Made by a program: the position numbers and the translations under genes. From Tragulus kanchil (Eukaryota > Chordata > Mammalia > Artiodactyla > Tragulidae): a DNA stretch of 64,000 nt. Position 1 is the stretch's first letter. Every line of letters starts with the position of its first letter. The notes under the pieces were generated by a model. That model was not told the origin of the DNA. It saw nothing but the letters and a program-made list of their open reading frames with translations, and did not search any database. The DNA lies in NCBI GenBank assembly GCA_022376925.1, contig JAIOJX010000028.1, forward strand, positions 69,467,001 through 69,531,000, written 5' to 3'. Shown here piece after piece: positions 48,291-58,299 of this stretch.

Positions 48291-49110
48291 AATGTCTTAA
48301 TTGGAAATTTTTTTAGGGATTCTCCAAATACCATGATCAAAAGCATTGCCATCTGTCCTTCTAAATTTCACACTTGCAAAATTTATAAATTCTCATCTGT
48401 TGTGATAGTGACAGAGTTCCCAATGTACTTGGCTCCTGCTTCTGCTGACCCACAACTGATTATAGGAGTGAGTCCAATATTGCAAAGGTCTGATTGTTTA
48501 TATTAAAAACTATATTTAATAAAGCAATCTTTTTACAGGGCACTTTCTGGAGAAAAAGTTCTTAAGCATCCCTCCTTGCAATCTGGATATTTACTCTATT
48601 GGATAAGGCACCTCCAGATGAATTATCTTCAACCTCACTGGAGAGGCCCCTATCCAGTTCTACTATTCAACTCTTTTGCCACCAAACTCAAAGCAACAGT
48701 GTCTCAGATTCCCATAACAAAACTAAAGAAGGGGGCTTTCCTGGTGATCTGGTGGGTAAAGAGTCCACCTTGGAGTGCAAGGAGTACCACCAGTTCAATC
48801 CCTGGCCCTGGAAGATCCCACATGCTGCAGAGCGTCTGGACCCATGTGCCCAATTACATGCCGGTGCTCTGGAGCACATGTGTCCAGAGCCAGTGCTATG
48901 GCGGGGTGGGAGGGGGGAGGCACTGCAGTGGGAGGCCCACACAAACCAAAGAATAAAGATGGGTAAAAATAAATAAATAAATAATTAAACAATTAAATAG
49001 GTCAAAATTTAAAAAAAAGAGGTGTAAAAAAAAAAAAAACCTAAAGAAGGCACTGAACACTGACTCAATCTGTACACCATCTGGTAATCTGAAAATCAAA
49101 ATTTCTTGGA
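48291..49110 (+). pseudogene. ERV pol remnant: integrase C-terminus
   Basis: Near 48617-48690 the frame reads LQPHWRGPYPVLLF, close to the GPY/F motif at the C-terminus of gammaretrovirus-type integrases. A tRNA SINE interrupts it after AAAACTAAAGAAGG. Downstream, 49038-49065 continues with PKEGTEH followed by a stop, as in the tail of this domain. Reverse transcriptase and the integrase core were not seen. Non-functional. Confidence 0.7.
48733..49036 (+). repeat. tRNA-derived ruminant SINE in ERV integrase (copy at 49867-50167)
   Basis: GGGCTTTCCTGGTGATCTGG to an A-rich tail, with GGAAGATCCCACATGCTGCA and an odd G-rich insert GGCGGGGTGGGAGGGGGGAG. Target-site duplication AAACTAAAGAAGG at 48720-48732 and AACCTAAAGAAGG-type sequence ending at 49050. 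The copy from 49867 lacks the first three bases because pair 15 starts there. Confidence 0.9.
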
Positions 49111-50997
49111 ATTGAAGTGGATGACATCAGGAACAGTCTTGCTGGGAGTTTGTCAACAAACCTTAATGATGATATAATACTTCAGATGATTCCCAAAGTC
49201 TATGATCTTGGCAACAGGGATATTAGATTAAAAAGTACTATTCCTTCTTGGGACTCCAATAGGTATCCATCTGCATAATTTCCCTCTAACTTGAAACATT
49301 ATATGCAGAGAAATCCTTCTTGGCATAGAGACAAGAATCCACTGAGCCTAGAACACCCGACTCTTGATCAGCGATGCTTTCAGAGAAAGATTTTCATCAA
49401 ATGAACAAAATATTTTAAAATAAAAATAACAAGCAGAAACATCAGTTAAATATAGTCAGGAGACTTGAAGGAGGAGCGCTTTCTGCCTGTGATGCTACTA
49501 GAACCTAATAAGGAGAAGAAAGACTCCTCTCCTGGCAAGGGCTCAGCCAAGAAAAAGCCATGAGTTCTTTGTTTAGTATGCCCTCCCAACTTCCTTTTCC
49601 TCTCTAGAAAAGTGTTCTCCTTCCCTTGCTGTGCCTTGCCATGGTAGCAGATCCCTAACTGTAATTCTCTGCTAATCGTGAACAAACCTGTTTTGCTAGA
49701 GAGATATCTGGCAGTTTATTTATTTTAGGTCAACACTTCTAGATTCCCATTTTCTATAAAAATAGATACACAATTTATTTTACATTTTCCCCCAAAAGTC
49801 TTCAGTCTTCATTGAATTTCTCAATACCTCCCATTATATGAATAATGCCATAACTAGAAGACAAGCCTTTCCTGGTGATCTGGTGGGTAAAGAGTCCACC
49901 TTGGAGTGCAAGGAGTACCACCAGTTCAATCCCTGGCCCTGGAAGATCCCACATGCTGCAGAGCGTCTGGACCCATGTGCCCAATTACATGCCGGTGCTC
50001 TGGAGCACATGTGTCCAGAGCCAGTGCTATGGCGGGGTGGGAGGGGGGAGGCACTGCAGTGGGAGGCCCACACAAACCAAAGAATAAAGATGGGTAAAAA
50101 TAAATAAATAAATAATTAAACAATTAAATAGGTCAAAATTTAAAAAAAAGAGGTGTAAAAAAAAAAAAAACCTAAAGAAGGCACTGAACACTGACTCAAT
50201 CTGTACACCATCTGGTAATCTGAAAATCAAAATTTCTTGGAATTGAAGTGGATGACATCAGGAACAGTCTTGCTGGGAGTTTGTCAACAAACCTTAATGA
50301 TGATATAATACTTCAGATGATTCCCAAAGTCTATGATCTTGGCAACAGGGATATTAGATTAAAAAGTACTATTCCTTCTTGGGACTCCAATAGGTATCCA
50401 TCTGCATAATTTCCCTCTAACTTGAAACATTATATGCAGAGAAATCCTTCTTGGCATAGAGACAAGAATCCACTGAGCCTAGAACACCCGACTCTTGATC
50501 AGCGATGCTTTCAGAGAAAGATTTTCATCAAATGAACAAAATATTTTAAAATAAAAATAACAAGCAGAAACATCAGTTAAATATAGTCAGGAGACTTGAA
50601 GGAGGAGCGCTTTCTGCCTGTGATGCTACTAGAACCTAATAAGGAGAAGAAAGACTCCTCTCCTGGCAAGGGCTCAGCCAAGAAAAAGCCATGAGTTCTT
50701 TGTTTAGTATGCCCTCCCAACTTCCTTTTCCTCTCTAGAAAAGTGTTCTCCTTCCCTTGCTGTGCCTTGCCATGGTAGCAGATCCCTAACTGTAATTCTC
50801 TGCTAATCGTGAACAAACCTGTTTTGCTAGAGAGATATCTGGCAGTTTATTTATTTTAGGTCAACACTTCTAGATTCCCATTTTCTATAAAAATAGATAC
50901 ACAATTTATTTTACATTTTCCCCCAAAAGTCTTCAGTCTTCATTGAATTTCTCAATACCTCCCATTATATGAATAATGCCATAACTAGAAGACAAGC
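48736..50997. repeat. Tandem duplication pair 15 (48736-49866 and 49867-50997)
   Basis: Unit 1131 bp, copies abutting at AAGCC/TTTCCTGG. I saw no differences on reading. Contains the tRNA SINE, integrase tail and 3' LTR. The right copy overlaps the left copy of pair 16. Confidence 0.95.
49405..49735 (+). repeat. 3' LTR of the ERV (copies at 50536-50866 and, in part, 51904-51930)
   Basis: Shares segment order with the 5' LTR at 42165-42509 and ends at GTCAACA as that one ends at ATCAGCA. The AATAAA signal of the 5' LTR is GAACAAA here. Between integrase tail and this LTR (49066-49404) I see no recognisable env, only stop-rich sequence. Left boundary approximate. Confidence 0.72.
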
Positions 50998-52957
50998 CAA
51001 AATTTGAAACCTGTGAAAAAAATACAGCAGAGTTGATAAATGTGCACTGTTTCTTCTACTTTGGCTATTTTTTAAGCAGTAGAGTTGCATTACCAATATG
51101 TTTGTGTGTATGTTTTAACTTGCATTAGTTTCTGCCTATATATACAAATATCTTCAACAGACAGATTTCTAAATTATCCAAGCAATAAAATTCAACATCT
51201 GTGTACACAAATTACACATGAAGCTCAAGCATGCATGATAAAGAGAAAAGGGTAATAGGAAGTGGAAATAGAGTTTATTAAAATATAATTTTATGCCTGA
51301 TTTGGTTAGAATCGGTCTGATTTCATTTGCACTTCACATCAGCAGCTGCCAATTTAGTATAATTTGGAACCATAAATTATTGATGGCAAAATATAATTAA
51401 ATTTCTTATCAAGTTTAAGAAGCTTTGAAGTTTTTCTGCTATTATAAAGAGGAAAAAAAAACCTTGCAACATGTAGTGAAAGTTATTATGTAAAAAAAAA
51501 AAAAGGTTATTATGTAGAAAGTTGGCTTTATATAATGCTCTACGATGGCTTTAATTTAGGAACAAAACAAAAATTTTGAGGAGATGAAATGACATTTCTT
51601 CTCTTCCACTCAAAAACTCTGACAATATCCCCAGTGCTTCCCATCTTCTTTCCGTTCCCCCTTTCCTTCTTCTTTCTACTTTCCTTCCCTTTCTCTCTTC
51701 CTTTTCCTCTTCTTATCCCCCACCTCCTCTTTCTTCCATTTCTTTGCTTCTCATTTACTGGTGTCCTACTGTTCTGTCATGAACTAATGCCATATTCTAA
51801 CACAGACCACTAGACAAACATTAGTAGCCTCAGAAGATGTCAAAAAAGCACGCTATAACAGGTCGATTTCAAATTCATAATGTCCTCTTTGAACTACTAG
51901 AAATTTTGCTAGAGAGATATCTGGCATTTTTTTTTCCTTATAAAAATAGATACACAATTTATTTTACATTTTCCCCCAAAAGTCTTCAGTCTTCATTGAA
52001 TTTCTCAATACCTCCCATTATATGAATAATGCCATAACTAGAAGACAAGCCAAAATTTGAAACCTGTGAAAAAAATACAGCAGAGTTGATAAATGTGCAC
52101 TGTTTCTTCTACTTTGGCTATTTTTTAAGCAGTAGAGTTGCATTACCAATATGTTTGTGTGTATGTTTTAACTTGCATTAGTTTCTGCCTATATATACAA
52201 ATATCTTCAACAGACAGATTTCTAAATTATCCAAGCAATAAAATTCAACATCTGTGTACACAAATTACACATGAAGCTCAAGCATGCATGATAAAGAGAA
52301 AAGGGTAATAGGAAGTGGAAATAGAGTTTATTAAAATATAATTTTATGCCTGATTTGGTTAGAATCGGTCTGATTTCATTTGCACTTCACATCAGCAGCT
52401 GCCAATTTAGTATAATTTGGAACCATAAATTATTGATGGCAAAATATAATTAAATTTCTTATCAAGTTTAAGAAGCTTTGAAGTTTTTCTGCTATTATAA
52501 AGAGGAAAAAAAAACCTTGCAACATGTAGTGAAAGTTATTATGTAAAAAAAAAAAAAGGTTATTATGTAGAAAGTTGGCTTTATATAATGCTCTACGATG
52601 GCTTTAATTTAGGAACAAAACAAAAATTTTGAGGAGATGAAATGACATTTCTTCTCTTCCACTCAAAAACTCTGACAATATCCCCAGTGCTTCCCATCTT
52701 CTTTCCGTTCCCCCTTTCCTTCTTCTTTCTACTTTCCTTCCCTTTCTCTCTTCCTTTTCCTCTTCTTATCCCCCACCTCCTCTTTCTTCCATTTCTTTGC
52801 TTCTCATTTACTGGTGTCCTACTGTTCTGTCATGAACTAATGCCATATTCTAACACAGACCACTAGACAAACATTAGTAGCCTCAGAAGATGTCAAAAAA
52901 GCACGCTATAACAGGTCGATTTCAAATTCATAATGTCCTCTTTGAACTACTAGAAAT
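50822..52957. repeat. Tandem duplication pair 16 (50822-51903 and 51904-52957)
   Basis: Starts TTTTGCTAGAGAGATATCTGG in both. The right copy then lacks about 30 bases of the LTR end (it has a T run in place of GTTTATTTATTTTAGGTCAAC...). After that the copies agree. The stretch 49691-49866 is thus represented three times. Confidence 0.95.
51630..51755. repeat. Polypyrimidine tract (copy at 52683-52808)
   Basis: About 125 bases almost entirely C and T on the plus strand, with TTCC/TTCT units, few purines and no simple unit. It produces an open frame rich in F, L, P and S, which is not evidence of a gene. Confidence 0.85.
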
Positions 52958-53222
52958 TTATATTTAATTGGATTCTCATAAAAAGAAGGAGAGAGGCAGA
53001 GCTTAAGCAAAATTATAGGGAAAACATTGAAAACAATATATACAATAAAGGAATAAGAACAATTTAATTTTGGATTATTAAATAAGTATAACCTCCTTAA
53101 GATTAAATTGTGTCTGTCAATTGCATTTTATATTCAAGGAAATTAGCAATAAAATTGTTTCATTCAATGAACTCCTATAGGTTTAAATTAGTTAATAATA
53201 GACTGTATAAAATCACAAAATG
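52958..53222. other. AT-rich DNA without recognised features
   Basis: No gene or repeat family recognised. Confidence 0.4.
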
Positions 53223-53232
53223 CAAGTCCTCA

Positions 53233-53539
53233 GGTTTTTTTTTTTAAGTTGAATACCCCCAAGGAGCCCACATTTTTTTTTAACTTGGGCCTCTTTTTAT
53301 TGATTTTTTATTTATTTATTTGTCATCCATCTTTACTCTTCAGCCCGTGTAGGCCTCCCATTACAGTGGCCTTTCTCACTGCAGAGCACTGGGCACAAGG
53401 GCTCCAGAGTGCTGGTTTGTAAGTGAACACACCAATCCAACAGCTCCGCGACACACAGGATGTTCCCAGGCCAGGGATTGAACTGGTGCCCCTTGCACTG
53501 CAAGGTGGACTCTTTACCCATTGGACCACCATGGAAACC
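53233..53539 (-). repeat. tRNA-derived ruminant SINE
   Basis: Reverse-strand copy from a T-rich tail through TTATTTATTTATTTGTCATC and GTAGGCCTCCCATTACAGTG to TTACCCATTGGACCACCATG plus GAAACC. Target-site duplication CAAGTCCTCA at 53223-53232 and 53540-53549. The antisense 75-codon frame is the SINE, not a gene. Confidence 0.92.
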
Positions 53540-53549
53540 CAAGTCCTCA

Positions 53550-54220
53550 ATTTTTAAAAAATATTTCTTTCATTCTGTTAGAGAGGAATGCCCAGGATGA
53601 GCTATGTTCCTTAAAGAGAAAAAAAATCACAATTTCTTTAGTGAAAAGTCTATGTATTTTAAAAAATAGAGACATTCAAATATAGATCTATAAAATCATA
53701 CTCTGTCAGAACCAAAGGAAGCTCAAAAATTATGTGGTCCAAGCTTCACTTTTATATTTGAATAAATACATAAATCCAAGGAACACTTGGAGAAATGCTT
53801 TTCTGGAGGAAGTTAATTCAGATAAGCATAAGGCTATTTTCCAAAGCAAATGACATTTGGTCAGCTGAAAGAAGCTGAACACAACTCTCTATGGGCAAAG
53901 AAAACACGAACTTATGAGGGCCTCAGATATCCTTTAGATGCTTAGGTACTTTCAGAATTGTGGGTGAATTCAGCATGCAATGCAGATGTTAATAAAAGTG
54001 AACTTAATGCAATGTGAATGCCAGAAGCCAGAGACAGAAGCAAGTCCTTGATGTAAACAGGCCAGAAAACCAATAATGCAAGAACTGAGTGACTGATATT
54101 GTCCTGAGTTTGAAACAAATGAGTTCCTGTTATAAGACACAGCAAGACAAGGTCAATTTCCCTGGGAAGTTGCACTCATACAATAGATCTGGGCTAGAAG
54201 TCAGTTTTCTAATTGATGCC
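53550..54220. other. Stretch without recognised features
   Basis: No gene or repeat family recognised. Confidence 0.4.
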
Positions 54221-54221
54221 T

Positions 54222-54277
54222 TTTAAGGTACCAAAAAAAAAGTTCTTTTGGTACCTTAAATTTTTTGGTACCTTAAA
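54222..54277. repeat. Perfect 15-bp inverted repeat plus direct copy
   Basis: TTTAAGGTACCAAAA at 54222-54236 is the exact reverse complement of TTTTGGTACCTTAAA at 54246-54260 (9-base loop). The latter is repeated at 54263-54277. Lies immediately left of a tRNA SINE fragment. Confidence 0.95.
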
Positions 54278-54289
54278 TTTTTTTTCCTA

Positions 54290-54510
54290 ATAGTTTTGGC
54301 CTCTTTTATTGGCCCTTCATTTTTTTTTTCCTTCATTTATTTATTTTCATTCATCTTAATTCTTTGGCCTGTGTGGGCCTCCCATCACGGTGGCCTCTCT
54401 TGTTGCAGAGCACTCACTCTGGACGCATGTGCTCCAGAGTACTGGCTTGTAATTGGACACACTGGTCCAGCCACTCCGAGGCATATGGGATCTTCCCACG
54501 TCAGGCATCA
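54290..54510 (-). repeat. tRNA-derived ruminant SINE, 5'-truncated
   Basis: Reverse strand: T-rich tail, TTTGGCCTGTGTGGGCCTCC, GTTGCAGAGCACTCACTCTG, CATGTGCTCCAGAGTACTGG and GGCATATGGGATCTTCCCAC. Ends before the tRNA-like head (no TGGACCACCAGGGAAGCC). Confidence 0.88.
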
Positions 54511-54621
54511 GTATGGTTTTAAAGAGCCATTTTTCTCTCTGGGTTTTGGGAAGGCTTATTTGTAATAAAGTGCAGGAACTCTAAGCTGGTGAGAAGAGGG
54601 AGCTGGTCAAATATCTTCGTG

Positions 54622-54735
54622 TCTGTGTTTAGTTGTTCAATTGTTGTCTGACTTTTTGTGACTTTGGACTTTAGCCCACCGGGCTCCTCTGTTCACGGGA
54701 TTTTGCAGGCAAGAATACTGGAATGGGTTGCTATG
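54622..54735 (-). repeat. BovA2 SINE, partial
   Basis: TTTAGTTGTTCAATTGTTGT, GGACTTTAGCCCACCGGGCT, CCTCTGTTCACGGGATTTTG and AAGAATACTGGAATGGGTTG, then it stops. About half an element. Confidence 0.85.
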
Positions 54736-54739
54736 TAGG

Positions 54740-55211
54740 TCAAAGGTCTAATACTTAGCAAATAAAAGGTTTAGAACTAGAACCCTAATTTTCTAACACC
54801 TGAGTTGCTGTGTAATTCACTACACTTCTTTAGTGTTGATACTCTAAGATTACAAGAAGCAGGAAAACAATTTCAGCATTTACTGCAGAGTTTTGTGTTA
54901 GGTAATAAATTTTAAATAACAAATAAAAATACTAAAAATACAATGGAAGCTATCAGAAGTGTGACATAAAAATTCAAACTACTCCAAATAATAAAATTAG
55001 TATACTTATCCTTTACCTCTACTAGCTTTCTATTTCAGATGAAATAATCTTTAAATGATATAAAAATGAAACTATATAAAGAATGTAAAAGAAATATAAG
55101 GTTTATTTTTATTACCTTAGAATAGGGGAAGGTTTTCTCAACATGATCATTGAGACCCAGAAACACAGAGGGAAATATTTTTTAATTTGTCTGACTAAAA
55201 GTATCCGTGTG
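54740..55211. other. AT-rich DNA without recognised features
   Basis: No gene or repeat family recognised. Confidence 0.4.
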
Positions 55212-57425
55212 AATAAAATGCATCAAAAGACAAAAAAAATATGCAACACATATGACAAAGAACAGTTAGGCCTTTTGATTCTTTTCTTGTTTTCACTATT
55301 GAAGTGGTTCTTATAAACCAATTTATTAGAAAAATAATGAATAATAACAAACAGTCCATGGAGTAAAAATAAAGGTGGAGGAGGAGGATAGCTAATAAAT
55401 GCTACTCAGAAAACAAGCAGAAAAAAAAAAAAGAAACTAGAGGAAAAGGTAACAAGTCAAACCTTTCCTTTGGCATTTTGACAGCAGTAATAATGTTTAG
55501 CCCTAATGTGACTATGCAGTTTGAAGATATGTTTTGGAAATGACATCTCTCTCACAATATTGCACCTGAGGAATTATGGACAACCAGTTGCAGAATCTGG
55601 GTTTGATTTCATAATTGTTGATGTTTTGCCAGTTATGCATTATGTAAGGAATTTAAACACTTGTATTTTTTTCCACATTAGAAATCTCAGTGTTCAGTAA
55701 ACTTTAAATGGCACTAATAAGCATTCACTGGGCTTCCCTGGTGGTCCAGTGTGTAAGGACACTGCCTTGCAGTGCAAGGGGCGCTGGTTAGATCCCACGT
55801 GCCACAGAGCCGCTGGACCGATGTGTCCAACTACTGAGCTGGAGCTCTGGAGCGCCTGTGCTCAGAGCCGGTGCTCTGCGATGAGGGCGGGCCACTGCGA
55901 TGGATGGCCCACACAGGCCAAAGAACAAAGATAAATAAATGAAAGATCAATAGAAACGGCTAAAAAACCAAAAATACAATAAAATAAAAAGAAGCATTCA
56001 TTATTTTTATCTGATGATAACTTACATTCTCCCAAACTTTAACTTCAGAATAAGTCAGGTCCCTTCTGGAAACTGGGAGTCTCTGAGTTGGGTAGTGTTT
56101 TAATTGCTCTGTTAATGTAACATTTACTGCTTGTTTTCAGATAATATCCTGTAGCTATTCTTACTCAAGCAGAATTTTAACATATTAATATCAATTTCAA
56201 TCTTTATCCTATAGAAAAATTTACTAGCAGTTATTTCAGAAAGTTTAGTGACTGAGGAAAACGGCTTCCAGATCTTGGTCATTAGTTGTAATGTAACCTC
56301 TCCAACTTTTCCGTAAAGTCTATACTTAATAAAATGCATATTGCAACACATATGACAAAGAACAGTTAGGCCTTTTGATTCTTTTCTTGTTTTCACTATT
56401 GAAGTGGTTCTTATAAACCAATTTATTAGAAAAATAATGAATAATAACAAACAGTCCATGGAGTAAAAATAAAGGTGGAGGAGGAGGATAGCTAATAAAT
56501 GCTACTCAGAAAACAAGCAGAAAAAAAAAGAAACTAGAGGAAAAGGTAACAAGTCAAACCTTTCCTTTGGCATTTTGACAGCAGTAATAATGTTTAGCCC
56601 TAATGTGACTATGCAGTTTGAAGATATGTTTTGGAAATGACATCTCTCTCACAATATTGCACCTGAGGAATTATGGACAACCAGTTGCAGAATCTGGGTT
56701 TGATTTCATAATTGTTGATGTTTTGCCAGTTATGCATTATGTAAGGAATTTAAACACTTGTATTTTTTTCCACATTAGAAATCTCAGTGTTCAGTAAACT
56801 TTAAATGGCACTAATAAGCATTCACTGGGCTTCCCTGGTGGTCCAGTGTGTAAGGACACTGCCTTGCAGTGCAAGGGGCGCTGGTTAGATCCCACGTGCC
56901 ACAGAGCCGCTGGACCGATGTGTCCAACTACTGAGCTGGAGCTCTGGAGCGCCTGTGCTCAGAGCCGGTGCTCTGCGATGAGGGCGGGCCACTGCGATGG
57001 ATGGCCCACACAGGCCAAAGAACAAAGATAAATAAATGAAAGATCAATAGAAACGGCTAAAAAACCAAAAATACAATAAAATAAAAAGAAGCATTCATTA
57101 TTTTTATCTGATGATAACTTACATTCTCCCAAACTTTAACTTCAGAATAAGTCAGGTCCCTTCTGGAAACTGGGAGTCTCTGAGTTGGGTAGTGTTTTAA
57201 TTGCTCTGTTAATGTAACATTTACTGCTTGTTTTCAGATAATATCCTGTAGCTATTCTTACTCAAGCAGAATTTTAACATATTAATATCAATTTCAATCT
57301 TTATCCTATAGAAAAATTTACTAGCAGTTATTTCAGAAAGTTTAGTGACTGAGGAAAACGGCTTCCAGATCTTGGTCATTAGTTGTAATGTAACCTCTCC
57401 AACTTTTCCGTAAAGTCTATACTTA
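55212..57425. repeat. Tandem duplication pair 17 (55212-56327 and 56328-57425)
   Basis: Both copies open AATAAAATGCAT. The right copy then lacks about 16 bases (CAAAAGACAAAAAAAA region). Offset 1116, then 1100. A run after AAGCAG is longer in the left copy. The junction falls inside a 111-codon reverse-strand frame at 56124-56459, which is therefore chimeric. Confidence 0.95.
55728..55991 (+). repeat. tRNA-derived ruminant SINE, short subfamily (copy at 56825-57088)
   Basis: GGGCTTCCCTGGTGGTCCAG, then CACTGCCTTGCAGTGCAAGG, with an internal deletion after GCGCTGGTTAGATCCCACGT (the CTGGCCTGGGAAG segment is missing) and an A-rich tail. Target-site duplication AAGCATTCA at 55719-55727 and 55992-56000. 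Confidence 0.92.
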
Positions 57426-58299
57426 CACAGATTTAAAAAAAATACATATACCCAGAGTGAAGAAGATTGGTAGAGAATATCATCATTAGAGTCTAGGTGG
57501 AATACACAGTGCTCTATTACACAGTGCTCTAATACAGATGAAACTGTATTGAAAAAAATCTTCCTGTGATTAGATTTATGGTAGCCCTATGCATATAAAG
57601 AAAAACGCATTGCACCATATAACAAAAAAATTATATACCTAATATAAAGAAACTTGAATGGTATCATCAGGACACCTCGGCTACTGTAGTCTCTTTCTAT
57701 AACTTGACAAATTATATGAAATAACATTGCATTTCCCTCCCCATCTGGTCTTATCTAATAATCCCAAAGAAAAGAATATAAAAATTGTATAAAAGAAAAA
57801 TCTACACAAAACAAAAACTGCACATGATGAAGGAATGCTTGATAAAATTGTAGTATTCTGGGGTAGTTACTCCTAAAGCAAATAAGACAAAGGAATTAGA
57901 ACTCCTGAGTGGTTTTGTGTAATGGCAATTCGCATTTTTCATCTCCCATTTACTCATAACATTAGGATTCAGTTTAATGAGTTAGAAGAAAATGATACCT
58001 ATGAGAGTGGGTTTGTACTAGGTCTAAAATTGTTAATAACTGGGGCTTTGATAATAATTTGGGGAACTGCTCACAGTACCTTCACTCAGATCCATCATAT
58101 ACTTTGAGAAGGAAATTTATCCATGCACACATGGAACATTCATGTAAAGGGAATTTCAATGATCAAGACTCTCATCACCTTTGGGAAAGGAGAAAATAAA
58201 AATTGGAACCAGGAAAACTAATCCTGAAAAACTAGAGAGACGAAGATCAACTGAAGATCAGGGAAGCATACTTCTAAAAATTAACCCTCTGCTGTATTA
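57426..58299. other. Stretch without recognised features
   Basis: No repeat family recognised. A small perfect local repeat ACACAGTGCTCTA occurs twice near 57505-57535. A 61-codon frame at 57922-58107 has a hydrophobic stretch but no family resemblance. Confidence 0.4.

Noticed and set aside
51589..51813. 74-codon frame rich in F, L, P and S that looks like a membrane protein
   Set aside because: It is the translation of the polypyrimidine tract; composition alone gives the hydrophobic appearance.
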